A stretch of 64,000 nucleotides of DNA. Source: Lagierella massiliensis. Lineage in GTDB: Bacteria > Bacillota > Clostridia > Tissierellales > Peptoniphilaceae. The position numbers and the translations under genes are program-made. Below, piece by piece: positions 47,540 through 56,412 of this stretch. Within the stretch, counting starts at the first letter, position 1. Each line of letters starts with the position of its first letter. Location of the stretch: positions 1 through 64,000 of the forward strand of contig JAUNLT010000006.1 in the NCBI GenBank assembly GCA_030532135.1, read 5' to 3'. The notes below the pieces were generated by a model. It was not told where the DNA came from, ran no database searches, and worked only from the letters and a program-made list of their open reading frames with translations.

Positions 47540-47568
47540 TTGAATTTTATGTCCCTTTATGATAATAT
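47540..47568 (+). promoter_or_regulatory. Promoter of rpsF-ssb-rpsR
   Basis: TTGAAT (47540-47545) and TAATAT (47563-47568), 17-base spacer. Confidence 0.65.
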
Positions 47569-47580
47569 ACTTAAGTAATC

Positions 47581-47597
47581 CTTGCCGCTTATGCGAG
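47581..47597 (+). promoter_or_regulatory. S6:S18-binding leader motif of the rpsF operon
   Basis: CTTG (47581-47584) pairs with CGAG (47594-47597), leaving a CCG bulge next to a C-G pair and a TTAT loop. This is the known S6:S18 mRNA motif, in which the CCG bulge imitates the rRNA site and lets the S6-S18 complex repress its own operon. It lies 28 bases before the rpsF start, in an operon that encodes both proteins. Confidence 0.75.
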
Positions 47598-47624
47598 CCA
47601 AAGTCCAGAAGGAGGTGTATAGAT

Positions 47625-47909
47625 ATGAAAAATTACGAAGGAGTTATAATTTTCAAGCCAGATCTAGAAGACGAGGCTAGAAATAAATCCCTAGAGGTTA
47701 TCAAGAGTACTATAGAATCAAATGGTAAAGTTCTTGAAGTAGATGAGTGGGGAAAAAGAAAACTTGCTTATGAAATCAACTATATTAAAGAAGGTTATTA
47801 TGTAATTATTGATTTTGAAGCAAACCCTGAATTAATTTACGAACTACAAAGAAAGAGTAGAATAGCTGATAGCATTATCAGATATATGTTCGTTGTTAAG
47901 AAAGCCTAA
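47625..47909 (+). CDS. rpsF: 30S ribosomal protein S6
   Basis: A 94-residue S6 protein (MKNYEGVIIFKPDLEDEA, then VLEVDEWGKRKLAYEINYIKE and DSIIRYMFV). S6 binds S18 on the platform of the 30S subunit. The frame is open from 47559, but ATG 47625 has AGGAGGTG before it and gives the normal start. First gene of rpsF-ssb-rpsR. Confidence 0.97.
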   Translation: MKNYEGVIIFKPDLEDEARNKSLEVIKSTIESNGKVLEVDEWGKRKLAYEINYIKEGYYVIIDFEANPELIYELQRKSRIADSIIRYMFVVKKA

Positions 47910-47920
47910 GGAGGGCGAAG

Positions 47921-48415
47921 TTGAATAGCGTTAATTTAATAGGAAGACTTACAAGGGATCCTGACCTTAGATATTCAGCTGGATCAGGTTTAGCAGTTTG
48001 TAGATTTACATTAGCAGTTGATAGAGGTATGTCCAAGGATAAAAAAATGGAAGCTCAACAAAAAGGTCAACCTACGGCTGACTTCATAGGAATTACTGCT
48101 TTTGGGAAAACTGCAGAACTTATTTCTACTTACATGGCTAAGGGTAGAGAAATGGCTGTGTCCGGAAGAATTCAAACTAGCTCTTTTGAAGGACAAGATG
48201 GAAAAAGAGTTTACAGAACCGATGTTATTGCAGACAGGATTTTCTTTATTGGTTCCAATTCAGGTTCCAGTCAAAACAAAAATCAAGGTAATATGAATTT
48301 TAACCAAGGAAACAGTTACAACAAAGATATTGGTTTTAGTCAAGATTTTTCTGATGATGACTTTGGTCTAGGTGGAGATGCTTTTCCTTTAAACGATGAC
48401 GATATACCATTTTAG
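47921..48415 (+). CDS. ssb: Single-stranded DNA-binding protein
   Basis: A 164-residue SSB with the OB fold (NSVNLIGRLTRDPDLRYSAG, FTLAVDRG, ADFIGITAFGKTAELISTYM), a Gln/Asn/Gly-rich linker and the acidic tip DDDIPF that recruits replication and repair proteins. It starts with TTG after GGAGGG, 11 bp after rpsF, in the usual Firmicutes order. Confidence 0.97.
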   Translation: MNSVNLIGRLTRDPDLRYSAGSGLAVCRFTLAVDRGMSKDKKMEAQQKGQPTADFIGITAFGKTAELISTYMAKGREMAVSGRIQTSSFEGQDGKRVYRTDVIADRIFFIGSNSGSSQNKNQGNMNFNQGNSYNKDIGFSQDFSDDDFGLGGDAFPLNDDDIPF

Positions 48416-48431
48416 ATAAGGAGGTACTTTG

Positions 48432-48656
48432 ATGCAAAGAAGATTTAGACCTAGAAGAAAAGTTTGTGCTTTTTGTTCTGATAAGAATAAAAAAATCGAC
48501 TATAAAGATATAAATACATTAAAGAAATATGTTTCTGATAGAGGTAAAATTCTTCCAAGAAGAGCTACAGGTTGTTGTGCAAAACACCAAAGAGCGATTA
48601 CGGAAGAAATTAAAAAGGCAAGACAAGTTGCTTTATTGCCATACTCTGCAGACTAA
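48432..48656 (+). CDS. rpsR: 30S ribosomal protein S18
   Basis: A 74-residue S18: [30 protein letters not shown] and [19 protein letters not shown]. The four cysteines suggest the zinc-binding form. ATG at 48432 with AAGGAGG is the natural start. Last gene of the operon; partner of S6. Confidence 0.97.
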   Translation: MQRRFRPRRKVCAFCSDKNKKIDYKDINTLKKYVSDRGKILPRRATGCCAKHQRAITEEIKKARQVALLPYSAD

Positions 48657-48666
48657 TAATAATTAT

Positions 48667-48708
48667 AACCTTCCGAATTCCAAGGTGTTTCGGGAGGTTT
48701 TTTGTTTT
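48667..48708 (+). terminator. Terminator of the rpsF-ssb-rpsR operon
   Basis: AACCTTCCGAA and TTCGGGAGGTT form an 11-pair stem with one G-T pair, followed by TTTTTTGTTTT. Confidence 0.8.
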
Positions 48709-48788
48709 AATTATTTTTGTTGAATATGATTTTGTTGCGTGGGATTAGAGTGTATATATGGTATAATTTCATTAGAATGGAGATAAGT

Positions 48789-49871
48789 ATGAAAATTTGT
48801 TTTTTAGCGGATTGCACAAGTGCCCACACAAAAAAGTGGTGTGAGTACTTTTTAAATAAAAATTATGAAATTGTAGTAGTTTCACTAACTTCAGGAAAAA
48901 TACCCGGTTGTAAGGTATATGATTTCAATGTAGGTGAGACAATTCACAAAAAAGATTTAAATAAACTTTTTTCCTATTTTTCTAAAGTAAAGAGAGTAAA
49001 AGAAATTATAAAAAAAGAAAAACCGGATATAATTCACGCCCATTATGCAACTAGTTATGGTCTTTTAGGGTCCATGTTAAAATTTAAACCCTATATACTT
49101 TCTGTTTGGGGTTCGGATGTTTATGATTTTCCAAGAAGGTCTTTTATACATAAATATCTATTAAAATACAATCTTAAAAAGCCTGATATTGTTATGTCTA
49201 CTTCAACTGATATGAAAAATGAAATTTTAAAATATACGAATAGAGATATTTTAATAACTTATTTTGGTGTAGATCCAAAAATATTTAAACCCATTTTAGG
49301 ATTAAAAGATAAAGATACTTTCACTATTGGAACAGTAAAGTCTTTATATAAGGTGTATGGACTGAAGTATTTAGTTGAGGCATTTAATAAACTTGTTAAA
49401 AAATATCCTGAAACAAGTTTTAAGTTGATACTTGCTGGAGAGGGAGAAGAAGAAAGAAACTTACGAGAACAAGTTAAAAATCTTAATTTGACTAAGTTAG
49501 TAGAATTTCCAGGGTATTTGAGTATAGAAAAACTTGTAAAGACGTATAACAAGATGGATGTTGCAGTATTTCCATCATTACAAGAAAGTTTTGGAGTTTC
49601 AGCAGTTGAAGCTCAAAGCTGTTGTGTGCCAGTAGTTTGTACAGATGTAGGAGGATTACCGGAAGCTACAAAACCAGGTGAAAGCTCTATACTTGTAAAG
49701 CCTTCCAATAGTGATGAATTATTTAAAGCGATTGAAAAACTATTTTTAGATGAAAAACTCAGGACTAGAATGGGAGAAAATGGAAGAAATCATGTAATTG
49801 AAAAATTTGTGCTAGAAGAAAATTTTTCAAAGATAGATAGTATATATAAACTAATTTTAAAGGAGAATTAG
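48789..49871 (+). CDS. GT4-type glycosyltransferase
   Basis: A 360-residue GT-B enzyme of family 4: AHTKKWCEYFLNK at the N-terminus, DIIHAHYATSYGLLG, LSVWGSDVYDFP, LAGEGEEERNL and the donor-binding FPSLQESFGVSAVEAQSC with GGLPE. The frame is open from 48717, but ATG 48789 with GGAG seven bases before gives the normal MKICFLADC start. It is the first gene of a glycan operon that continues without gaps through 52873; the sugar is not predictable. Confidence 0.88.
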   Translation: MKICFLADCTSAHTKKWCEYFLNKNYEIVVVSLTSGKIPGCKVYDFNVGETIHKKDLNKLFSYFSKVKRVKEIIKKEKPDIIHAHYATSYGLLGSMLKFKPYILSVWGSDVYDFPRRSFIHKYLLKYNLKKPDIVMSTSTDMKNEILKYTNRDILITYFGVDPKIFKPILGLKDKDTFTIGTVKSLYKVYGLKYLVEAFNKLVKKYPETSFKLILAGEGEEERNLREQVKNLNLTKLVEFPGYLSIEKLVKTYNKMDVAVFPSLQESFGVSAVEAQSCCVPVVCTDVGGLPEATKPGESSILVKPSNSDELFKAIEKLFLDEKLRTRMGENGRNHVIEKFVLEENFSKIDSIYKLILKEN

Positions 49872-51728
49872 ATGAGATATATTAGAACAGTGGGATTAAT
49901 TATACTTGATATATTATTAATTAATTTCAGTTATATTTTTGGATTATTCCTTAGGTTTGATGGAAATTTGCCAGAGGTATACTTGGACAAATACTTACAG
50001 TATGCTGTTTTTATAACAGCATTTCAAATATTGGTATTTTTTGTAATGGGACTTTATAGAACTCTTTGGAGATATGCAAGTATTGAAGAGTTTGTAAAAG
50101 CATTACTTGCTGTTTTTATTTCCACAATTATGGTTTTCATTGTGATGATTATTACAGTTGGTATGGACATACCAAGGTCAATTTATATAATAGCACTCGT
50201 TCTTGAAGCCATATTAATTCCTGGTATTAGATTTTTTTCTAGGGCAAAATATAGTTTTAGAGATAATAAATCATTTAATAAAAGTGGAAAAAAGCCTAAG
50301 AAAACACTTATAGTAGGAGCTGGAGAAGCGGGAGTCTTAGTTGTAAAGGAACTTAACAAACACCATGAGATTTTAAATGTTCCCATTGGTTTTATAGATG
50401 ATGATAAAAATAAAAAAAATAGAATTATAAAAGGTGTACCAGTTTTAGGAACTAGATTCGATATAGAATCTGTGGTAAAAAATTACTCCATTGAAGAGAT
50501 TATAGTGGCACTTCCATCGGCAAATGATGATGATGCTAGGGATATACTTCAGAGATGTTATAAGACAAATGCAAAAATCAAGATTATACCTGGTTATTAT
50601 TCTGTTATTGATGAGAAAAATTTTGATCTTTCAAAAATGAGAGAGGTTCAAATAGAGGACTTACTTGGAAGAGATGAGATTCACTTGAATCAGAAATCTC
50701 TTGAAGGATTTATAAAAGATAAGATTGTACTTGTAACAGGGGCTGGAGGTTCAATAGGTTCAGAACTTTGTAGACAGATTATTAAGTTTAGTCCAAAAAA
50801 ACTTGTAATGTTAGACATCTATGAAAACAGTATCTACGACATTCAGATGGAATTAGTTAGAAAGTACAAAGACCCTCAAATCGAAGTGCTAATTGATAGT
50901 ATCAGAGATGAGGAGAGAATGGATTTGTTATTTAAAACTTATAAACCTGAAATAGTATTTCATGCGGCAGCACATAAACATGTTCCTTTAATGGAAGACT
51001 CACCTATATCAGCGGTTAAGAACAATGTATTTGGTACGTTGAACTTATTAAGGTGTGCCGATAAGTATGGCTCTCAAAAGTTTGTAAATATATCTACAGA
51101 CAAAGCGGTTAATCCTACATCTGTAATGGGGTGTACAAAGAGGATTTGTGAGATTATGATACAAACAATGGACAAAGATTCCAATACTGATTTTGTTGCA
51201 GTTAGATTTGGAAATGTACTCGGTTCAAATGGCTCTGTTATACCACTATTTAAGGAACAAATTAAAAATGGGGGACCTGTGACTGTAACTCATCCAGATA
51301 TTATAAGATATTTTATGACCATACCTGAAGCGTGTCAACTTGTTATGCAGGCGGGGGCAATTGCTAAAGGCGGAGAAATATTTATCCTAGACATGGGTGA
51401 GCCTGTTAGAATTGTGGATTTAGCGGAAAAGCTAATTAAACTCTCAGGTTTTAAACCTAACCAAGATATAAAAATTGAATTTACCGGGCTTCGTCCAGGT
51501 GAGAAACTTTATGAGGAATTAATTTTAGATTTAGAAAATTCTTCAAAAACAGAATTTGAAAAAATTTTTATTGAAAAACCAGTAGTTCATGATAAGGATA
51601 AACTTGAGCAAGGGCTTGAAAGACTTAAGGCACATTTAACTGAAACAAATTATAGAGTAATATTAGAAGATTTAAAGTTAGTAGTTCCGAATTTTACTCC
51701 AGAGAGGCTGGATAATAAGAAACAATGA
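49872..51728 (+). CDS. WbpM/CapD-type membrane nucleotide-sugar 4,6-dehydratase
   Basis: A 618-residue enzyme with four N-terminal membrane helices (residues 1-115), a CoA-binding-like Rossmann domain (VGAGEAGVLVVKEL near 148) and a C-terminal extended SDR domain (VTGAGGSIGSELCRQI near 290). The catalytic tyrosine is replaced by Met in NPTSVMGCTKRICE, as in WbpM and PglF. The usual reaction makes UDP-4-keto-6-deoxy-N-acetylhexosamine from UDP-GlcNAc. It starts at the preceding stop codon and overlaps the next gene by 4 bp. Confidence 0.92.
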   Translation: MRYIRTVGLIILDILLINFSYIFGLFLRFDGNLPEVYLDKYLQYAVFITAFQILVFFVMGLYRTLWRYASIEEFVKALLAVFISTIMVFIVMIITVGMDIPRSIYIIALVLEAILIPGIRFFSRAKYSFRDNKSFNKSGKKPKKTLIVGAGEAGVLVVKELNKHHEILNVPIGFIDDDKNKKNRIIKGVPVLGTRFDIESVVKNYSIEEIIVALPSANDDDARDILQRCYKTNAKIKIIPGYYSVIDEKNFDLSKMREVQIEDLLGRDEIHLNQKSLEGFIKDKIVLVTGAGGSIGSELCRQIIKFSPKKLVMLDIYENSIYDIQMELVRKYKDPQIEVLIDSIRDEERMDLLFKTYKPEIVFHAAAHKHVPLMEDSPISAVKNNVFGTLNLLRCADKYGSQKFVNISTDKAVNPTSVMGCTKRICEIMIQTMDKDSNTDFVAVRFGNVLGSNGSVIPLFKEQIKNGGPVTVTHPDIIRYFMTIPEACQLVMQAGAIAKGGEIFILDMGEPVRIVDLAEKLIKLSGFKPNQDIKIEFTGLRPGEKLYEELILDLENSSKTEFEKIFIEKPVVHDKDKLEQGLERLKAHLTETNYRVILEDLKLVVPNFTPERLDNKKQ

Positions 51729-52873
51729 AAATATTAATGGCTACTCAAGGTATTCCATCTTTTAAAACTCCCATGTACGGTATTCACCAGTTGGAATATG
51801 CTAGAGCTTTAAAAGACTTTGGTATTGATGTATACTTGGTTTCGTTAGATTTAAGATCTATAAGACGTTGGAGAAAATGGGGATATTCAAAAGGTCTAAT
51901 TGATGATATAAAATATTATAATATAAGTGTTCCTTTGGGTAATTTTAGTGAAACGGTTCAAATGAAATACGCAAGTAAAGTCCTTAAAAAATATTTTGAG
52001 GAAATACTAGAGGAAGAAAAAGATACTGATTTAGTACATGGACATTTTTTTAATCATTCATATCCTTTTGTTAAAGTTATAAAGGACAGAAAAATTGAAA
52101 TTCCTATTGTAATTTCCGAACATTCATCCCATGTAAATAAGGAAAATATAGATGATATTTCAAAAGAAAAATTAGAAATTGGAAAATATGTATATAATAA
52201 CTGTAATAAGTTAATTGTTGGAAGTCCATACTTTAGAGATATTTTGAATAAAAATTTCAATGTAGATTCGATGGTTTCTCCAACTGTTGCAAATACAGAC
52301 GCTTTCACTCTAGATAATCCTAGCTTTAATAAAGATATATTTAAAGTTGTATCAACAGGCAATCTAATAGAGGATAAGGGTCATTATGAACTTATAAATG
52401 CTTTTTCAGAAGTTTTTAAAGATAAAAATGCAACCTTAAGTATATTTGGTCAAGGACCTGAAAAAACTAATCTTAAACGACTTATTAGAAATAAACAAAT
52501 GGAAGATAAAATTTTTTTGAAGGGGCATCAATCTTTATATACGATTAACGAAGAATACAATAAATCTGATCTTTTTGTACTAGCTTCTCGTCATGAAACA
52601 TATGGAAAAGTTTATATTGAGGCTATGAATTCTGGTTTACCTATAATTACAGTAAACAATGGGGGATCGGAACATTTTATTAGGGACTTTAACGGAGTAG
52701 TAGCAAAGAAAAATAACAAAGAAGACTTAGCAAATAAGCTAAGATTAATGTATAATAATATAAAAGGTTTTGATAAAGTAAGAATTAGACAATTCATAGA
52801 TTTGAATTTTTCTAAAAAAGCCTGTATTAAAGACTTGAAAGATATCTATTCAAGCGTTTTAAAAGGAGATTAA
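51725..52873 (+). CDS. GT4-type glycosyltransferase
   Basis: A 382-residue GT-B enzyme: ATQGIPSFKTPMYGIHQLEY at the N-terminus, LVHGHFF and SEHSSHV in the acceptor domain, VVSTGNLIEDKGHYELINAF, IFGQGPEKTNL and LFVLASRHETYGKVYIEAMN in the donor domain. It probably extends the glycan whose sugar donor the preceding dehydratase prepares. No polymerase, flippase or initiating transferase is in this operon, so it may serve the capsule locus or protein glycosylation. Confidence 0.87.
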   Translation: MKILMATQGIPSFKTPMYGIHQLEYARALKDFGIDVYLVSLDLRSIRRWRKWGYSKGLIDDIKYYNISVPLGNFSETVQMKYASKVLKKYFEEILEEEKDTDLVHGHFFNHSYPFVKVIKDRKIEIPIVISEHSSHVNKENIDDISKEKLEIGKYVYNNCNKLIVGSPYFRDILNKNFNVDSMVSPTVANTDAFTLDNPSFNKDIFKVVSTGNLIEDKGHYELINAFSEVFKDKNATLSIFGQGPEKTNLKRLIRNKQMEDKIFLKGHQSLYTINEEYNKSDLFVLASRHETYGKVYIEAMNSGLPIITVNNGGSEHFIRDFNGVVAKKNNKEDLANKLRLMYNNIKGFDKVRIRQFIDLNFSKKACIKDLKDIYSSVLKGD

Positions 52874-52874
52874 C

Positions 52875-54215
52875 ATGTCTAAGAGAGAAAGAAAAAGCTT
52901 TAAAGATATTAATGAAAAATATAGTTTCTTAGATCAAGGAGTTGAAGGATTAAAAGACCGAAATGTCAGTAGAGATGAGAAATCTAGACAGCGATATCAA
53001 GAAAGAAAAAGCGTAAATCAATCGAGAGGGCGAGAAAGTAGTAGAAGGCAAAGCGAAAACTTTAGAGATCATACTATAAAGATGAACCCTGAAGCCATTG
53101 AAAAAGAGCGGAAAAGATTGCAATATATTGCTATGCAAGAAAGAAATAAAAAAAGACAAAAGTCTAGAATGATGGCAATAGGTCTTTCAATAGTAGCAAT
53201 AGTAGTTGTGGCCTTTGCAATTAAGGCATTACTTGATTCTAAAGATAAGGAAAATATAGCTTCAACAGATCCAACTAATATTATAGAAACTATAAATAGT
53301 GATGAAACAACGACACTAAAAGGATTTGTCCTGGTAAATAAAAGTTCTAAGTACTATCAGGAAAGTAACACCTCATCTACTGAGCTAGGTGAAATTGCAG
53401 CAGGAGAGTATTTGGAAAACTATGGTGTAATAAATGGTTTTAACAAGATAAAATACAATGGTGTAGATGGATATATTGAAACCTCAAATCTTTCATCTAT
53501 AAATAACGAAAACCAATTTAAAGTGATAAAAGGACTTTTAGTTGTAAATAATCAATATGGACTTCCTGAAGATTTTCAACCTGGAATGAATGTTCAAGCT
53601 AAGACTAATTTTGATATAATGGCAAGAAAAGCAAAAAATGACGGAGTAGTAATTAAAATTGCAAGTGATTTTAGAAGCTATGAGCAACAAAAGACAAATG
53701 GTTATACTGATGGAGTGTCTGCTTTTGGTGAATACATGGCAGATGGATCTGAAGTTGAACTTGGACAAAGTGAACACCAAACAGGACTTGCTTTTGATGT
53801 TGTAGGTGAGGACTATGAAAACAAGTACAGTGAAAACTTTGAAGACAGTAAGGAATATAAATGGCTTTTAGAAAATGCTCATAAATATGGATTTATAATT
53901 AGATATCCTAAAGACAAAGAAGATATAACAGGACGAAAGTTTGAACCTTGGCATATAAGATTTGTAGAGCCTACAGTTGCCGATGAAATGAATAAAAACA
54001 ATTTTACTTTAGAGGAGTATTTAGGGCTTGCTAATGTAACAAATAAGGACTTAGATAATACTTCTGAAAGTGAAAATGTTGAAGATGACAATCTAGAAGA
54101 TCAAAACCAAGATGGAAATAAAGAGGACGGAGAAAAGGATAATACAAATCAGGACGATCCTCAATTAGAAGATGAAAATAACAGTAATGATGAAAATAAT
54201 GGAAATGAAAATTAG
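52875..54215 (+). CDS. Membrane-anchored VanY-type D,D-carboxypeptidase
   Basis: A 446-residue M15B peptidase that would trim D-Ala from peptidoglycan stems. The first 95 residues are very basic and cytoplasmic, followed by a membrane segment (about 97-116), an SH3-like segment (about 143-205) and the VanY domain (about 215-385) with SDFRSYEQQ, the zinc motif SEHQTGLAFDV and EPWHIRFV. The last 55 residues are an acidic Asn/Asp/Glu tail. It begins 1 bp after the glycosyltransferase gene, linking it to envelope assembly. Confidence 0.9.
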   Translation: MSKRERKSFKDINEKYSFLDQGVEGLKDRNVSRDEKSRQRYQERKSVNQSRGRESSRRQSENFRDHTIKMNPEAIEKERKRLQYIAMQERNKKRQKSRMMAIGLSIVAIVVVAFAIKALLDSKDKENIASTDPTNIIETINSDETTTLKGFVLVNKSSKYYQESNTSSTELGEIAAGEYLENYGVINGFNKIKYNGVDGYIETSNLSSINNENQFKVIKGLLVVNNQYGLPEDFQPGMNVQAKTNFDIMARKAKNDGVVIKIASDFRSYEQQKTNGYTDGVSAFGEYMADGSEVELGQSEHQTGLAFDVVGEDYENKYSENFEDSKEYKWLLENAHKYGFIIRYPKDKEDITGRKFEPWHIRFVEPTVADEMNKNNFTLEEYLGLANVTNKDLDNTSESENVEDDNLEDQNQDGNKEDGEKDNTNQDDPQLEDENNSNDENNGNEN

Positions 54216-54226
54216 CGAGAATTAAT

Positions 54227-54472
54227 ATGGATTTAGGTGTAATAATTGTTTCTGTAATACTGTTTATGGTATTTTTCTGGATTTTAGGATTTTCTATTAA
54301 AGTTGCTAGAAAGCTAATATTAAACAGTATTTCAGGATTACTACTACTTGTGGTGTTTAACATCATAGGGGGTATTTTTGGAATAACTTTAAAAATAACT
54401 TTTATTAATGCACTAATTTCTGGAATATTTGGCATTCCGGGTATAGTTGTGTTATTATTGTTAAAGTCTTAA
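54227..54472 (+). CDS. BofA-family membrane protein
   Basis: An 81-residue protein with two or three membrane segments. KLILNSISGLLLLVVFNIIGGIFGITLKI resembles, and NALISGIFGIPGIVVLLLL closely resembles, the pro-sigmaK processing inhibitor BofA family (by recall). In spore formers BofA holds the SpoIVFB protease inactive. No sporulation gene is seen in this window, so a different role is possible. It lies 11 bp after the VanY-like gene. Confidence 0.72.
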   Translation: MDLGVIIVSVILFMVFFWILGFSIKVARKLILNSISGLLLLVVFNIIGGIFGITLKITFINALISGIFGIPGIVVLLLLKS

Positions 54473-54494
54473 GTATTAAATTTAGGAGGTAATT

Positions 54495-55136
54495 ATGACA
54501 GATTTTAATATTGAAGCCCAAATTAGAAAGGGTACTGGGAAAAATAAAGTAGATAAGATTAGAGTTGAGAAAAAAGTTCCAGGAGTAATTTATCAAAGGG
54601 GAAAGGACAATATAAACCTTGAAGTATTAGAACAAGATTTAAATAAGTTATATCTTGAAGCAGGTACTTCAAATCTTGTAACTTTAAATATTGAAGGAGA
54701 AGCTAGAAAAGCATTGATTAAAGACATTCAAAAACATCCGTTTAAAAATCAATATATTCACGTTGATTTTGTTGGAGTTGATATGTCTGAGAAGATGAGA
54801 GTTACAATACCTGTAGTTCTTGAAAATAGAGATAATATCCATGTACAACCTTCAGTTCTAATGCAAATATTAAATGAGATAGAAGTTGAATGTCTTCCAG
54901 CAGATATACCTTCAGAAGCAGTAGTGGACGTTCAAAACATGGAAATAGGAGATACAGTATCTGTTAAAGACTTAGATATCTTCAATAATGATAAGGTTGA
55001 AATTTTCATCGATGGAGAAGAAACAGTTGCAACATTAGCTGAGCCTAGAGAAGAAACTATAGAAGAAGACGAAGAAGTTATGGATGCAGCTGATGTTCCT
55101 ACAGTTGACGAAACTGAGGAAGATTTTGAAGAATAA
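54495..55136 (+). CDS. rplY: 50S ribosomal protein L25 (Ctc form)
   Basis: A 213-residue L25/TL5/Ctc protein that binds 5S rRNA. The N-terminal domain has RKGTGKNKVDKIRVEKKVPGV and the KALIKDIQKHPFKNQYIHVDF signature; the C-terminal beta domain has EIEVECLPADIPSEAVVDV. The last 30 residues are acidic. AGGAGG precedes the ATG. Confidence 0.95.
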   Translation: MTDFNIEAQIRKGTGKNKVDKIRVEKKVPGVIYQRGKDNINLEVLEQDLNKLYLEAGTSNLVTLNIEGEARKALIKDIQKHPFKNQYIHVDFVGVDMSEKMRVTIPVVLENRDNIHVQPSVLMQILNEIEVECLPADIPSEAVVDVQNMEIGDTVSVKDLDIFNNDKVEIFIDGEETVATLAEPREETIEEDEEVMDAADVPTVDETEEDFEE

Positions 55137-55140
55137 AAGC

Positions 55141-55169
55141 TTGACAGATTTGTTTTAATCTGTCATAAT
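55141..55169 (+). promoter_or_regulatory. rplJ-rplL promoter with an embedded inverted repeat
   Basis: TTGACA (55141-55146) and CATAAT (55164-55169), 17-base spacer. GACAGATT (55143-55150) and AATCTGTC (55157-55164) form a perfect 8-bp inverted repeat that reaches from the -35 into the -10 box. It could be an operator, or a weak terminator of rplY transcription. Confidence 0.75.
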
Positions 55170-55175
55170 GTACAA

Positions 55176-55300
55176 GGTAATTAAATACTACCAAAGACAG
55201 TAGGTGCACAAAAGCTTAATTTCCTACCGAGGTGGACAAGATTAGATTATGGATCTTTCTGCCTATTTGGTGGAAAGATTTTTTGTGTTAAATTAACTTT
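55176..55300 (+). promoter_or_regulatory. Ribosomal protein L10 leader
   Basis: The leader between promoter and rplJ contains ACCAAAGACAGTAGGTGC and TTTCCTACCGAGG, the conserved parts of the L10 leader RNA (Rfam L10_leader), to which L10(L12)4 binds for autoregulation. Near its end ATCTTTC pairs with GAAAGAT before six T, giving an attenuator-type terminator at about 55252-55285. Exact ends are estimates. Confidence 0.85.
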
Positions 55301-55332
55301 GGTAGAGTTAAATGGTAGCGGAGGTGAATTTT

Positions 55333-55863
55333 TTGAAAGATCATGTATTACAACAAAAAGAATCAGTTGTAGCTGAGATTACTCAAAATATTGAAGCTTC
55401 TAAATCAATAGTATTAGTTGATTATAGAGGATTGAATGTAGAAGAGTTAACAGATCTTAGAAACAGATTTAGAAAAGAAAATGTAGTTTACAAAGTCTAT
55501 AAGAATACAATGATGAACATTGCATTTAAAAATCTAGGCGAAGAGTCAATCCTAGAACATTTAAATGGACCTAATGCAATTGCATTTAGTATGGAAGATG
55601 CAACTGCGGCAGCAAGAATTGCTAATGATTTTGCTAAAGATCATGAAAAATTAGAGATTAAAGCAGGTTATATTGATAAAGAATTCTTGGATGTGGAAGG
55701 CGTTAAAGAATTAGCTTCTATTCCATCAAGAGAAGTTCTTATTGCTAAATTACTTGGTAGCTTCAAGGCTCCAGTTTCAAACTTTGTATACTTAGTAGAT
55801 GCAATAGCAAAGAAAAAAGAAGAAGGATCAGAAGAAACAGCAGAAGAAGTTACTGCAGAATAA
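55333..55863 (+). CDS. rplJ: 50S ribosomal protein L10
   Basis: A 176-residue L10, the base of the ribosomal stalk. It shows SIVLVDYRGLNVEELTDLR, YKVYKNTMMNIAFK and the L12-binding C-terminal helix. The frame opens at ATG 55312, but that codon has no ribosome binding site; GGAGGTG at 55319-55325 points to TTG 55333 as the start. rplL follows after 25 bp. Confidence 0.95.
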   Translation: MKDHVLQQKESVVAEITQNIEASKSIVLVDYRGLNVEELTDLRNRFRKENVVYKVYKNTMMNIAFKNLGEESILEHLNGPNAIAFSMEDATAAARIANDFAKDHEKLEIKAGYIDKEFLDVEGVKELASIPSREVLIAKLLGSFKAPVSNFVYLVDAIAKKKEEGSEETAEEVTAE

Positions 55864-55888
55864 ATTAATATTATATCGGAGGTAAGAA

Positions 55889-56266
55889 ATGAATACTGAA
55901 CAAATTTTAGAAGCAATTGAGAACATGTCAGTTCTTGAATTAAATGAATTAGTTAAAGCAGCAGAAGAAAAATTCGGAGTATCAGCTTCAGCACCAGTAG
56001 TTATGGGTGGAGCAGCAGTTGCTGGTGGAGATGCAGCAGGTGCAGCAGAAGAAAAATCTGAATTTGACGTAGTTCTTGAATCAGCTGGTGGAGAAAAAAT
56101 CAAGGTTATAAAAGTAGTTAAAGACATTACAGGTCTTGGACTAAAAGACGCTAAGGCATTAGTTGACGGTGCTCCTAAGACAATCAAGGAAGGCGTAGCT
56201 AAAGACGAAGCTGAAGAAATGAAGTCAAAATTAGAAGAAGTTGGAGCTACTATCGAACTTAAGTAA
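55889..56266 (+). CDS. rplL: 50S ribosomal protein L7/L12
   Basis: A 125-residue stalk protein that recruits translation factors. The N-terminal dimerisation part ([20 protein letters not shown]), an Ala/Gly hinge and the C-terminal domain ([20 protein letters not shown]) are all typical. CGGAGG precedes the ATG. Confidence 0.97.
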   Translation: MNTEQILEAIENMSVLELNELVKAAEEKFGVSASAPVVMGGAAVAGGDAAGAAEEKSEFDVVLESAGGEKIKVIKVVKDITGLGLKDAKALVDGAPKTIKEGVAKDEAEEMKSKLEEVGATIELK

Positions 56267-56281
56267 TAATTACCAAGAATT

Positions 56282-56310
56282 AGGTGCCTGGGTTTCAGGT
56301 GCCTTTTTTT
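56282..56310 (+). terminator. Terminator of rplJL
   Basis: AGGTGCCTG and CAGGTGCCT pair with two G-T wobbles around a short loop, followed by seven T. Confidence 0.75.
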
Positions 56311-56412
56311 ATTTACTAAATAGGAATATTTAGTATTTGATGTTATTTTTACTTTGACAATTCATGATTTTATAAGCTTGTGTTACAATTATAGTTTAGA
56401 GAGGATAGGATT

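Noticed and set aside
54031..54435. A 134-codon minus-strand frame across the VanY tail and the BofA-like gene
   Set aside because: It is the reverse reading of an acidic low-complexity tail; no start signal is present.
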